Assembly (NCBI GenBank): GCA_964017235.1
Contig: OZ024927.1
Coordinates: 45,389,293-45,453,292 of the forward strand
Origin: Sabellastarte sp. h YS-2021
Lineage: Eukaryota > Annelida > Polychaeta > Sabellida > Sabellidae
DNA length: 64,000 nt
Reading direction: 5' to 3'
In this document: positions 33,401-44,785 of the stretch, piece by piece
Layout: each line of letters begins with the position of its first letter
Numbering within the stretch: the stretch's first letter is position 1
Notes under the pieces: generated by a model
The model's database searches: none
The model's input: only the letters and a program-made list of their open reading frames with translations
What the model was told of the DNA's origin: nothing
Program-made: the position numbers and the translations under genes

Positions 33401-36400
33401 CCCACGGTAGCCTATTCCACCCCTCAACATTCTCTATGGTGCTTGACCCTCTCTTCTGTCTCTGGATTCTGAAATTGGTTGACTGTTTTTTTGGTTGTGT
33501 TGCACCTTAGAATCCTCTTTATATGGGGAGATTAAACGCTATAAAAGTCCAATTAGAATTAGAATTAATATAAAGCTATTATTATTGTATAGAACAAAAT
33601 TATAGAAGTGTTGTACATTAAGGTGATTTATTATTTAGCTTACTTGTTATTTAGATAACCTACATTCCCCTTGTCCCATAAAGATGATGTTGTCACCTCT
33701 AATGAAGTAACAGAGTGCCAGGACAAGGAAAGTACAAATGAATTATTCATGGATTGGACTAAATAAAAATCAGGTTACCTGTAAGGACGGAATGCCGGTT
33801 TTCCTGGCATGGAGCCATTCAACATCAATGTGGCTCGGCCAGTGGCAAGTCTTGCAAACTGAAGATAGACAGACAGAAAGAATGGCAGATGTATTGGAGT
33901 GGATACATCATACACCTTGAGCAAAATCATATGGTAAAGAAAAGTTGTAACTGTATTACATGAATATTTTATGTTTCCAATTTATGCAACATGTAAATCG
34001 AGATTTTGAGTTTGGCAGCCTATTTGATTGTTGTATCTCGATCACTGGATGTAACTAGTTTTAACTGCATGTATTAAAAAGTAGTAAAAATGACCTTTTT
34101 CAGAAAACATCTGACTAACGTTTTAGGAGGCCCTGAACAGTAAACATGACTGTATCTGTATTGTGTCATAAAATAACGAACATAGCTAGGTTTTTCATAC
34201 ATTTTACCCCAATTATCTCTTTTTTATATAAGATTATGCTACAATCGGGTAATTACTTCATCTCCAACGGAGAAAGTCATACTGGTGAACACTGAAATGT
34301 AATGAGTAGCCAGATAACAATGGATTTCTTAAAATGGAAGATGATTTAAACCAAAACAAAATCCACATGTACTGACATATACTGAGGCTTCAGACCAGAA
34401 GGTAACCACAGGATGGTCCTCACAAATGTTCCAGGGTGGACATGTGCGGAAGTTGACCCCTGATCCAGTTTCTTGACCACACCACCACAATCCATTCACC
34501 AGGTAACCCAGTAGTGTGTTCTCTAGAGTGAACAGCCGCTCGCCATCATCACTGTATGGCTGACTCAACTCAAATGTTGAGGACCAGAACAACAGCTGAA
34601 AGACATAGATTGTGTCAGAACCAGTAAAACACAACAACATCCAGTTATAGGTGGAAGTACAAAGTAGTTCATCTCATAGACCATAGATAAAGAGCAAAGA
34701 GATAGGCTGACTCTAGACTTGCTCACAAGTCTCTACTTTGGGTTGTTTTTTGAGACAATGAATGAGTGCATTTTACAACAGTCTGGATTTTACAGTCTCT
34801 GTGGAAGTTGCTCACAAGTCTCTACTTTGGGTTGTTTTTTTGAGACAATGAATGAGTGCATTTTACAACAGTCTGGATTTTACAGTCTCTGTGGAGGGAA
34901 ATGCTGGAGGGAAATGCTCTGAGAGAATCATAATGCACTAAGGAAGGACCTTGTACAAGGTCTAGGCTGACTCAGATGTATGCTGTACACTGGTAGGACG
35001 TGTGGGTTGATACTGACCTTATCCCTCGGTATTTTTGAACTGTATTCCTTGGTGTGTTCGATAAAATCCCCATAAGGTGTGTCCCTGGCTTTGACTGCTC
35101 CACAAGCAGGCTTGTGTAGAAAAGCTGAGGTGAAAAGTCTAAACAGAGCTTCACAGTCTACTTTTCTGAAAATAGAGTTACTTTTGAGTTCACAATGGTA
35201 GCTTTCTCACCAAGGTATTGTCTGAGACAGAGTTAGATCCAAGACAATAAAAGTCTAACAAAACTTAGTTTGACATTAAGGCACATATTTTATGTACAAT
35301 GAACTTAACACTGAAATGAAAGGCACTTGCAATACATTTACATATTCCATACCCAATTATATAAATATTAAACATTGATTTGATTTACAAGTGCATTATA
35401 ATCTGTGCTTGCGTCTATACAAATTATAAGAAATAATAGAAGAATTTGCAAATAAAAGTATATTGTATTCAACTTTATAAAGCGAACAGTTGTCTTTGAA
35501 ATGAGTAGAAACGAGGTCTAACATGTATGCCATCTTCATTTAAAGAATGGACCCAAAATCAGTGCAAAGTATCGACAGAAATATATTTATTCCTTTTTAT
35601 TTAATGGAAATGGTTTACATTTCTATATTGTGACTGTGTTTGTTTTGTAATGGTATCTAATTGGTGACATCTTTAATACTCATCCGTAAAATGAAATGGG
35701 ACAAAATCAACATGAAGCTGTCTATTCATGTCACAATGTAAGTTGTGATTGCCCAAATTATTTGTGTATCAATCAAAGAAGGAAAATTCCTTTCTTCCTC
35801 AAATAGTTTGATTTCAATGTCTTCTGTATGAATGTTATACAGCACAATACTGTTCACAGCTGAAATCCAAAGCTCTCTTAATTAAACCAAAACATTGAAT
35901 ATATAGCCTTCACTAATACTTCTTTATGCTGAATCCACAGCCTTTCTGTATCACTTCCACAAGTAGAATCCACAACTTGCATTATTACTTTTACAATTAA
36001 CTTTCCAAGAAGAAATTCACTTTAAAAGCACAAGTGGCTTCACAACTTCACAGCTGTCAATTACTGACTTCCTCTGAATCACAAGTGAAACACTTCTGAC
36101 TGATTTTGTACCACAACTCAAGCACATCTGACTACATCTAAATCACCGCTGAACTAAATGGATTTCTTAACCCCTTATTTATACAAGTTATACTGTTCTG
36201 AACATTCCAGAGTCATAGAAACAAAGATATGATATATACATACATATGTAAATTATACTGCCTTGGCCATTAGAGGAACAAAGAGACTATCCTGGATAAC
36301 TGTACTTTTGCTCCATTCAGTAAACTACATCTCATAAATTGGGAAATTCCCGTCACTGAATTGAATTCTATATATAGACCACATACTTCACTGAGAAAAA

Positions 36401-39400
36401 AACATACGAAATGAATAAACATATTGATATAAAATAAAAAAGAATTGCAAAATACTTCTGGAGTATTTAGGGTCCTAAGTTGGGCTATAGCCCATCTTAA
36501 AATGGGCTGACTCCTAAGTTGGGCTCCAACACTAACACATACACAAAGTAATTTGTGACAATACGTACAACCGACCAATACACAAAATGATATTTATTTT
36601 CTTTCTTCAAACAAGTTTAAACCAGTCCTTGATGGGGACTGTGGTAGCCATCCTATTCAAGAAGGTATTGGCATAAAAGGCCTAACAATGATAAAATTTT
36701 ATTGATATATGTAATGCTTTTCATTTACAGGATTTAAACAGTAGTCTAGAAGGAAGACATGGTGACCATCTTGCTTTCAGAATTGACCAAAACCAATAAA
36801 AGCAGAATATTGACATTATATAAATAAAATTGCTAAAGAGTTAGTGGTGATTTTTTCTTTTAAATAAGCAAAAACCATCTTCAAGTAGGTGGCTGTGGCA
36901 CATCATAGTTGACATATCAAATTTAATCACTTGAAAATACTCACTTTTCTGTGAAGAATTCTGGGTGTTCTAATGTTTGGTAGTCATAACAGCGTCCAAT
37001 GAAGATTGCTTTCAGATTTCGGGTAGTACCTGGAGCTGACACCAAAATAATAATACTTGACATATATAAAAATGTTTTATTTTTACACTGGTCATTGCAT
37101 ACATTTTATCACAGTGGGAAGTTTTAGGGATGCGTTTGATTTGAATATATTTATGTAACCCTAATAACCAGGTACATGAATAGTTTTCATTTATTTATTT
37201 TCCTCTGCAGTATTCTCCTCAGATAAAACTTTCTATATATAAATGTTTGTCAAATAATGTACAAAAAAACACTTGAATATGGTACTTCTTGCAAAAAATA
37301 ACAAATGAAAAAATCTGACAACATTTCATTCACCATGATTACACCTTTTGGGTGTATTTTATATAGTTATTATTTAAATAACTTTGCTCATAGTGTTTGT
37401 GTTAAATTATTTTTTTCTCAGATTTTCTCTTTGTGTTAAATTATTTTTTTTCTCAGATTAAATGTTCATTCAACCAGTTAAGTACATATATTACAGGTAA
37501 ACTGTGTATTCAGGTATTTCATGAAATTCCTAAAATTACCAGGCATTTTGTGAAATACCTAAAATTTGACCATATTTACTTCACAACTGGTCTAATGTAT
37601 TTTAGACAAATTTTGTGAAAAATGGTGTACTATGGAAAGTTTTTCTGGTGTTTTGTCTAGCTAATTTTTAGAGAAATGAGCAGAAACTGCTTAGGTCATT
37701 ATTGTTGGATGAATTTATCTTGGATGCCATATATATTACAAGATGGACTCGTATGAAAGAAATATTTCAAATAAATAGTATATCTATTTTAACTTTTGCT
37801 CTGAATTAATATAGAGAATTATAGAAAATTCAGGACCGTTTCTTTAATTAAAGTTAGTGTTTTGATTGGAATAATTCCTTGATACAGACAAGCCATTTGA
37901 GCCTTGATCTGAACTAGAAATAGGATGCACTATTGCTGTGTAAGAGCAGGTTCAGAGCATTTCATATTTATGGACTTTTACAAAATCAATCAGTCAGGTC
38001 TCATTCAGAAAAAACCCTTGGATTTTAATTGGATTTAGTGAAGATTGCTAAATATCTTTAAATATCCTGTTAGTTACTCTTAATAAGACACTTTGATTTA
38101 ATAATCTCATTATAAGGAAAATAAATGGGATTATTGATGGTGGTTGTTATTCTAATTCTAATTGGACTTTTATACCACTTAATTTCCCCTTTCCAAAGAG
38201 GACTCTGAGGCACAAACAGAACCAAAAACAGTCAACCAATTTCAGAAAACAGGGACAAAAAAGAGGTCAGCTTCACAGATAATGTCAGGGGATAATTAAG
38301 ACTAAGGTGGGTATGCCTTGGTATAGAGGTAGGTTTTAAGCTGCTTTCTGAAAGAGGCTAGGTGAGGGAGATGAACGAATCTCATTAGGAACAGCATTCC
38401 AAACAGTTGGGGCATCAAAAATAAAAATATAACCACACTGTTTGATAGATTTATGAAAAGAAGGGTAGAACTTTGGATTTGACCAGGAAATTACCACCAC
38501 TCTGACTGCTCCTGGTACTATAAGAACTGCTGCAGGAAGAAAGATATGGAGTAAAATACTTGGAAAAACCAGTGTGAAGAAACTTGTAAAGAAGTGTGGC
38601 TGTTTTAAAGACTCTGTGATGTTCTATAGAAAGCCAATGCAAATTCTTAATCACAGGACTTATACTGGTGTGTCTACGGGTGTTTGATATTATTCTAGCT
38701 GCACTATTTTGGATGCACTGTAATTTGTGTAGATTGAACTTGGAGAGACTCCTGAAAAGTGAGTTGCAGTAATCCAACCAACTACTAACAAGAACATTAG
38801 CCTCAAGTACAGAAGCATTATGAGTAAGAAACTGCTTGACATGTCTGAAATCACGGAGATGCACAAAACAACTTTTGCAGATATTCTGAACATGTTTGGA
38901 CAAGGAACAATCAAAATCAAACCATACACCCAGATTCTTGAATGACTCAGCAGGGCAGAGAAGACTACTCAATATATCAATTGGAAAACATGCTTTCAAC
39001 TAATCCCTCTGTCTTTGAAACACCAAAGATGATAAACTCAGTCTTGTCGGGATTCAATTTGAGTTTACTAGTAGCCAAACACTCTTTAACATTGTCTAGG
39101 CATCTGTTAAACTGTTCAAAGGCAGCAGATGTATTCTTCTGGGATAAATGCACATAAACGTGGGTGTCATCTGCATAAAAGTGAAACTTATTCCTATTTG
39201 TTTACCAATTACCAAACTAAGACGAGTTGTGTACAATGAGAACAACAGGGTCCAAGACAGAACCTTGGAAGATGCCAAATAAGAGTTTATAGAGATCAAA
39301 CAAAGTACAAGCAATTTTTATTGACTGATGATGCTCAGTTCAGTAGGAAGTGCACCATTCAAGAACAGAATCCACAATTTCAAACCAAGTCAGAAGATAA

Positions 39401-41856
39401 CTAAAGAGAGTGGAAAGATCAATCAATGGTGTCGAACATGGCAGACAGGTCAAGCCAATACCAAGGAAGTAGGTTCACCTCTTGACAAAGTGAATTTCAT
39501 TTTTATTTACATCAGAGCTGTCTCAGTTGAATTACCTGCTTTATGTGCAGACTGGTATGGGTTGTCTAAGTTATAATAATAATAATAATAATAATAGGAT
39601 TTATATAGCGAATGGATGTGTTCTAACAGTTACTTAGCAACCACACATCCAACCTGTTTTAATATAAAACTAAGGCAAGATATAGGGTGATAGTTCTTCA
39701 ACCCATCCACTGAAAAATTAACCTTTTTAAGCGTGAGCTCTGTGAGGCTTGAGCTTCTAGAAATCACTTTTTCTTTTCTTTTTGTTTGTCTCTGGACTTT
39801 CATGAATTGTGGTAGAGTGTGATGAGTATCTGTCTGTTCACTGAAGTTAAGGGGCAATGAGTTACGTTAGTACTGGGATGGGTGACTGCTTTGGTGTACT
39901 TGTTGTCTCTATGACGGCTTGCAGCTTGGACTAGTAGATCAAAATCCCATTTTGGCCTTGTTGATAAGAGGAGTAACCACAGCAGTTTAAAACCGTCAGG
40001 GACGCATCGTGAGAGTTTGACCAGCTTTGTAAGTGATGGTAATAGTATATCACTACATTCCTTGATGAGAAATGCTGGCTAAGGATCCAACAGGCAGGAT
40101 TTTGTGGGTGAGTTTCTAATTATTTTATCGACAGCATCTTCAGAAACTTGCATAAACGCAGTAATTTTTGGAGGACCTGAAGGAGGATTAACACCATTTT
40201 CAGTGCCACAGGGAACAAAACTCTCTAATTTTCTTAATTTTTTTTCAAAAAGAGGCAAACTGGTAAGCCAATGACTTGTATGACCAGTGACGGTGTATTC
40301 TTGGCCCTTCTCCAGATTCTTTCAAATTGGCACCTTAGGGACTTTGCATGTTGATAAGATTCAGACAATCAATCTGCAGAATCTTTCTTTGTCAGTCTAG
40401 ATACAAACGATGCATGCCTGTCAAGAATACCACCCAAATCATGTACATATTGTTCATAAAGATCAACTACATCATTAGCTGGAAGTGTTTTTGAGATCAG
40501 AGCAGAGGTCAGACATGTTGGTACCTCCTATATTGCACTTTATTTGGAATATGAACCAGTTGCAAAGGAAAGGCAAGGGTTACTGAAGGGATGTTTTATT
40601 AAATGGTTCCAATTATTATTATTAAACAATCAGTCCTATGAAATCACCATTCAATGTCTCCATACAGTAAGATGCCACAGTTAAATGCCAAGAACATGAT
40701 ACAATTTTCATAGTAACTGGGGGAGTTCTCATGGCTCTAAGTTTTGGAGATATCAGCCATTTAAAAAAAGAAGAATTTTGGGTCATGTGATCCAAGGATG
40801 CCCAAATTGAAAAAAAGTTGATTTTTTCCACATTACACTCATGGTTGACCTGGTAGAGCCTTAATGATTTTTTTGTTTTTGAGGTAAGAAATCACTTTTT
40901 TGATGGATGTGACAATAGGATGCCCGAATATGGAAACAGTGATTTTTCACATATGATGCAAAGAAAATATTCCAAAGCCCGGAGGGGGGGGGGGGGGGTG
41001 TCAAAAATTCACTCGAAATCTTTGCATTTTGTCCAAAGGCATTGTGTCATGAGATTCTTGGTCTTCACCCTTTGCTGCTACTTTTGGATGTAAAGCCAAG
41101 GCTAGTTTAATATCAATAAGACTACCACAGGAGATTCTTGAACATGTGGAGACAGAAGATCTTTGAAGATGCATTAGAGCAACTATTCACTCAATGAGAA
41201 GAGCAACCGGTGATTAATAGGTCAGAACCTGCTAAGACACCCTCTGAGCCACCAAATCCTCTGATATGCCTACCCAACTTCCAACACAGGCCGCTTAAAC
41301 ACCTGTAGTAACAGAAGACAAACTCAAAATAATTGGAGCATCTGATTTAGGAATTTTGTGAAATGCCTGGAGCTCAAAACCAGGCATTACATGAAATACC
41401 TGTAAATGTAAGGCATTTCGTGAAATGCCTGATTACACAGTTTGCCTGTAACACACGGTTGCAATAAATATTTGCTGTTATCCTCAGTAGGTTAGAATGC
41501 TCTAAATTCTTGGCATATTCTTGTGTGCAATATTTACCACTTAAGTACCACAACTCACCTTTCATACGGAGGAAGCATTTATTCTGATAATTAGCTGAAA
41601 ACTCCCCTACAGGAACGCATGGATTCACTCCTTCGGCTTTTAGCATGTGCCATTGTCCATAATCACAACACACATGTTTCCCGCGCTTACCCTCCTCACA
41701 CACAAAATAACAGGCACAGTCTTCTTCATCCGGTTCCATTTGTATGCCAGGTTGTGAGCAATCATTTGATCCAGACACTATATTAAGAACAAGATTCATT
41801 AAAATAATCTGTGTGGTATATTTAACCAAGGTTAGCAGTGACTTGTTGTGAGTCAT
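27405..41856 (-). CDS. Secreted ADP-ribosyl cyclase with N-terminal chitin-binding-like module (8 exons)
   Basis: The family makes cyclic ADP-ribose (and NAADP) from NAD(P), Ca2+-mobilising messengers. Joining 41559-41856, 36945-37035, 35018-35165, 34377-34595, 33779-33858, 28471-28563, 28007-28096 and 27405-27474 gives exactly 363 codons, with GT/AG ends and matching phases throughout. Residues 1-30 are a signal peptide. Residues 33-80 form a CBM14/peritrophin-like module (C33, C47, C49, C53, C63, C64, C80; CACYFVC core). The cyclase domain runs from GRCYDY (113-118). Catalytic Glu285 lies in SFFGQHELPNL. Trp183 (LLFW) and Trp246 (TFW) match the active-site tryptophans, and TLENTLLGY and WWCGQ are family signatures. 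All ten family cysteines are present. No C-terminal GPI or membrane tail is evident, so a soluble secreted enzyme, as in Aplysia, is inferred. Introns are swollen by transposons. Homology is strong by motif; splice sites are predicted. Confidence 0.93.
28007..28096 (-). CDS. Cyclase exon 7
   Basis: Acceptor TTCCAG|TGAGAA, donor CACC|GTGAGT, 90 bp. Encodes ENCASGSSLLELKEILTKKG, then CRCTCTDNP. An in-frame TGA lies right at the donor. Splicing to exon 8 restores the family's C-terminus. Confidence 0.9.
28471..28563 (-). CDS. Cyclase exon 6 (catalytic Glu)
   Basis: Acceptor CTACAG|TTTTTT, donor GTCTA|GTAAGT, 93 bp. Encodes SFFGQHELPNL with the catalytic Glu, then VRIWVVHGLGLQVY. The TAG at the donor junction is not read as a stop because splicing removes it. 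Confidence 0.93.
28655..28885 (+). mobile_element. tRNA-derived SINE (family 1), with target duplication
   Basis: Best copy of the family. The A box is tggcagagtgg, the B box ggttcgatccc, then a tRNA-unrelated body and an (AAAT)n tail. It is flanked by the 14-bp duplication tataacataatact at 28641-28654 and 28886-28899. It lies in intron 5 of the cyclase gene on the opposite strand. The tRNA-like head is not an independent tRNA gene. Confidence 0.93.
28900..30160. other. Intron 5 of the cyclase gene, no further feature
   Basis: AT-rich intronic sequence; nothing else recognised. Confidence 0.5.
30162..30961. mobile_element. 800-bp MITE with CpG-rich inverted ends
   Basis: The left end is AGCCCATTGTACACTAGCGC, continuing GGCGCGG. 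The reverse complement of the right end is AGGCCCTTTCACATATACGC, continuing GGCGCGG. Both ends are flanked by TTA (30159-30161 and 30962-30964). A further gcggtgcggcgcgg copy lies at about 30268. The interior is AT-rich and non-coding. The TTA duplication fits a non-autonomous PIF/Harbinger-type element, but the family is not established. Confidence 0.75.
30965..31795. other. Intron 5 of the cyclase gene, no further feature
   Basis: AT-rich intronic sequence between the MITE and the LINE; nothing recognised. Confidence 0.5.
31800..33570 (+). mobile_element. CR1/L2-like LINE (copy B), reverse transcriptase to 3' end
   Basis: 5'-truncated non-LTR element in cyclase intron 5, antisense to the gene. 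The reverse transcriptase is readable with frameshifts and stops: FISKLVERVVAKQLLEHINV, AGHSTETALL, DLSAAFDTIDHSTLL, GIPQGSVLGPLLFSLYTT, FHFYADDSQVYVHL (catalytic YADD), LKLNPDKTEFIIFGSK, LDYCNS and KFLHTGFPRYFAPYLSSYSS. It ends with 'ctataaaagtccaatta' and short attaga-type repeats. The longest clean frame is 32006-32521. Dead copy. Confidence 0.92.
33779..33858 (-). CDS. Cyclase exon 5
   Basis: Acceptor CTTCAG|TTTGCA, donor TACAG|GTAACC, 80 bp. Encodes FARLATGRATLMLNGSMPGK, then PAFRPY. It ends in phase 2, completing Ser with exon 6. Confidence 0.92.
34377..34595 (-). CDS. Cyclase exon 4 (substrate pocket)
   Basis: Acceptor TTTCAG|CTGTTG, donor TAT|GTCAGT, 219 bp, phase 0 at both ends. Encodes LLFWSS, TLENTLLGYLVNGLWWCGQE and TCPPWNICEDHPVVTFW. 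Another phase-0 donor six bases upstream is possible. The one chosen keeps the residue count of Aplysia cyclase and CD38. Confidence 0.93.
34719..34896. repeat. 88-bp tandem duplication
   Basis: The stretch from 'ttgctcacaagtctctactt' to 'ttttacagtctctgtgga' is present twice in a row and nearly identical, within cyclase intron 3. Confidence 0.9.
35018..35165 (-). CDS. Cyclase exon 3
   Basis: Acceptor TTTTCAG|AAAA, donor GATAAG|GTCAGT, 148 bp. Encodes KVDCEALFRLFTSAFLHKPA, then CGAVK, ending in KIPRDK. The two Cys match the family's DC-x-ALW and PC positions. Confidence 0.92.
35170..36940. other. Intron 2 of the cyclase gene
   Basis: AT-rich. A short repeat 'cctaagttgggct' occurs twice near 36473-36525. 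Nothing coding was recognised. Confidence 0.5.
36945..37035 (-). CDS. Cyclase exon 2 (GRCYDY motif)
   Basis: Acceptor GTCAG|CTCCA, donor AAAA|GTGAGT, 91 bp. Encodes PGTTRNLKAIFIGRCYDYQT, then LEHPEFFTEK, the first helix of the cyclase fold with its conserved GRC-x-DY. Confidence 0.92.
38135..40550 (-). mobile_element. CR1/L2-like LINE (copy C), linker to 3' end
   Basis: Longest copy of the family in the window. From the 5' side there is a linker (GGILDRHASFVSRLTKK, SYQHAKSLRCQFERIWR) near 40320-40450, then the RT start (LKNYHPISCLSFILKQVG, 39630-39720). A decayed core with FTFMQMTPTF corresponding to FxYADDxQ lies near 39160. The C-terminal part is a clean frame at 38451-38999 (NLGVWFDFDCSLSKHVQNIC, LDYCNSLFRSLSKFNLHKLQ). 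The 3' tail 'ctataaaagtccaattaga' is at about 38140-38175. An (AAT)n microsatellite sits at 39573-39597. Non-functional. Confidence 0.88.
39573..39597. repeat. (AAT)n microsatellite
   Basis: About eight aat/ataat units inside LINE copy C. Confidence 0.9.
40984..40998. repeat. G15 homopolymer
   Basis: An uninterrupted run of 15 G in otherwise AT-rich sequence within intron 1 of the cyclase gene. Confidence 0.9.
41559..41856 (-). CDS. Cyclase exon 1: signal peptide and Cys-rich chitin-binding-like module
   Basis: The ATG at 41854-41856 opens 99 codons plus one base. The donor is AAAG|GTGAGT. A hydrophobic segment (QIILMNLVLNIVSG) serves as signal peptide. The Cys spacing with C-x-x-Y-x-x-C is like CBM14. 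Phase 1 at the donor joins exon 2 to give ...MK-A-PGTT. The pairing with the cyclase exons is inferred from phase, strand and proximity. Confidence 0.85.
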
Positions 41857-43675
41857 CTTTATATCTTCAGCTGTGATAAGCCTTGTTCACAATTCTGTTT
41901 GTTTATAATACATATATTTCAAGTTATTAAATTGCTGTGTTATTCATGGTATAATTCTTTCACACAATTTTTGCTTTTTGCAAGTCATTGTGGTTATTTT
42001 ATTCACAGATAGTTGTATTTTTTAAATATTTTGTTAAACAGTCAACTTAGGTCATTAAAAGTCTGAAAATGGAATTGAATGGGTTTTTACATCTGTCTGA
42101 TTTTTGTTGCTACTATTATGGCTAATCTATAGTCCCATATCGATATTCTGCACTGGTTTGGAATGTCCTTTTCAAACCTCTGTGATGTATGGAGTTATGG
42201 CACATCATATCTGTACACTTTTATTTATGTTTACAGAAGTAAGGCAGGTGATTTTAAAATAAAAAAATCCCAGTTTTCTTTTACCTTTCTTAAATTTCAC
42301 AAACATTTGTACAACAATAGTCAGCTCGAGTTACAATTTGAATGATGTTTAAGTGTCATTAGTTTACATTTTCTGAACACAATTGATAACATTTTGAAAA
42401 ATTCATAATTTGTTCGGATTTTGAACTTACTTGGTCAGATTTCTTTCATGTTGTTAATAAAGCTTTGCAGTTACAAATGTCATGTAGGACGTCCATTGGA
42501 CTAATAAACTATGAACAAATTTTAAATAACCAGAACCTTCTACAATATATCAATTAAGGAGCTTTACAGTAAGTACTTCCTTACAATTTATATTTAGAAT
42601 GAGTGAAGTCCAAAGATGACCATAAAATGCATAAAATATAAATAATGTATACTAGTTCACATTTTATTGCCATATGATGAAATGCTTGATGAAAAAAACA
42701 AACAAACAAGAAACAAGTGTGTCTTCACGTTATTATATTTTTATTCTATTCAAAACATGCAGTTACTTTAAGATGTCAAAGTAAAAGCCTCTTTGAACAC
42801 TGTGAGGGATTATCTGAGATCTACAGAGTCATGCCAAGATGTGATAAAAACTGAATATCTTGTAAGTAACTGGTGATTTATCAGGACAGCTTTATGGTAG
42901 CTGATGTCCTATTGAAACACTTGGAATTCAACTTTTTAATCAATATAAGTTAAGGTACATATATGTTCTGTCAATACAGTCCTCACAAAAGTCTGTGTAA
43001 ATTTTATTTTTACTTTTAACTTGCAAACATTTATAATTATTTAAACAGAGATCCTTTATATTTTCCAAAATATGCTTAAAATTACAAAATTGTCGGCAAA
43101 TTAATTATATTTTTACACGTGGAAGGGTTTATCTGATTCAAGTTAATCAATTTCTCGAATAATCAATTGATTTGTATCTAGTTGTTCTTTTCCTTTAGTG
43201 CACTTTACATGAACAAAGACCTCCAAACTACATATAAACCTATCCATTACAGCAATAGAGGAGCACTACCAATACAATTGCAATTTCTTATAAACCCAAC
43301 ATTTCCCATTGGTGAAAAGCATCTGGTAAGGATGGGATCCCTGTCATTGAACATGACGGAAACCCAAGACAAATTTCTTTATTAACTGGATTATGTTTAA
43401 AAAAATTATTTTAGAGCACAGATCTTTCTCCCTGAAGTCAACATATCTAGTGTAAGTCTATACCCAGGGTGCATGAGAACAACTGTGTTGTATTATGTGC
43501 CAGATATAAAGGTATACCCAGCATTGGCTTTCAGTAGTGTATACTTTCAAAAGAGGCTGTTCAGGGTGCGTGATGAAGAGTTTTATTATTCTGGCAAGAT
43601 ATGTATTAATTTTTAAGACAGCCACTCTGCGACTTTCACATTATGTGAAATTCTGCATAAAGGAATTTCCACTAT
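41857..43675. other. 5' flank of the cyclase gene, no other gene seen
   Basis: The presumed promoter side of the minus-strand cyclase gene. A TATA-like 'ttataa' occurs near 41907 (minus strand tattataaac), about 50 bp before the ATG. Transcription start was not determined. Confidence 0.35.
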
Positions 43676-43679
43676 ACTG

Positions 43680-44615
43680 AGATGGCACTGCTGAACATCC
43701 AAAATGACATAACTACATCTCTGCATTTGGGGAAGCCAGCTGTTCTTACGTTGTTGGCTCCCTCTGCAGCTTTCGTCACTACAGATCATCCCATTTTATA
43801 TGATTGTTTGAAAGACTCGTTTGGTGTTGATGACCCTATGTTGATGTAGATAAGTCCTATCTCACAAACCACAAAATAATTACCATGTGACAGTTTCTCT
43901 GAGGCTTTCCTTCTCAGTTTTGGTATCACAAAGGAACTGTCTCAGGCGTGAGTTCAGCTCCTGCCAAAATCCTATATCTTCATCACTGGATTTTAAAATT
44001 CTAGGTGTTATTTTTGACAATCATCTAGCCAAGGTTTGCCATGCTGGTTACTATATTCTCTGAGGGATTTGTGGCGTATCCATAATTTCCTGCAATTCTG
44101 GTGGCAAATGCTATGATCATTAGTCATCCAGTTAGACAACTGTAATTCCTAACTATATGGGATCAACATCCACAAAGCCAGTTTTGGTTTAGAGACTGGA
44201 TAAATTGAATCATGTCATACCCTACACAGAAAAAAAACTCCACTGGCTTCACTTTTCATATCGTTAGCTCTTTAAATTTTACCTCCTTACTTTTGAGACT
44301 TTGTATTACTTTTTTCCCATTTCCCCTGATTGTCTTTCTTAACCAAGTTTAGCAGTCTGACTCATGGAACTAGGCTTCCTCAATCTGTCACAAAAAGGCA
44401 ATTGGCAGGTGTGACTTTTCCAAGGCCCCATCAGTGGAATGCAACAGTTTGCCATTAGATGTCCAATCAAAGCAGACTATTTTGGGGTTCAGGGGCCAAC
44501 TAAAGGCCTACCTGTTCACACTTGCATACCCACTTCCATAGTCATGCCTCCCTGCAGTTGAGGTTGCCACCGGTGAGATGAAGCACTATATAAGTCGTAG
44601 TGACCCTGGCTGTAT
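43680..44615 (+). mobile_element. Diverged LINE fragment (copy E)
   Basis: Reverse transcriptase words in shifting frames. A LLNIQNDITTSLHLGKPAVL-like start and DCLKDSFGVDD come near 43690-43840. A degraded DNCNS.LYGIN-like segment lies at 44140, RLPQSVTKRQLAG near 44370, RPHQWN near 44425, and a LINE-type end 'aagcactatataagtcgtag' at 44581-44600. It is related to, but clearly older than, copies A-C. Confidence 0.7.
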
Positions 44616-44785
44616 GGCCAGCAGAAGGTCAGAAGGTAAGGTCAGATAAAGGTCAAACTGAGATAATGTTAAGGAAGATTGAACACAAGTAAAACACATT
44701 GGGAAAATTTTATTCACATGTTAGTATAGTGGGTAAAAGGTAAAAGTTTAAAAATTTTCAGAAAATTTTAAAACACCAAGCCCAG

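Larger units (their letters stand above)
37491..41451. mobile_element. ~4-kb inverted-repeat element with palindromic ends, in cyclase intron 1
   Basis: The left end (37491-37562) is TTACAGGTAAACTGTGTATT, then CAGGTATTTCATGAAATTCC. The reverse complement of the right end is TTACAGGCAAACTGTGTAAT, then CAGGCATTTCACGAAATGCC. Each end contains several copies of a ~20-bp near-palindrome of type AGGCATTTCGTGAAATGCCT. TA adjoins CAGG at both sides, so a TA target duplication is possible. The interior includes a LINE (38135-40550) and no recognisable transposase. Superfamily unknown. Confidence 0.7.
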
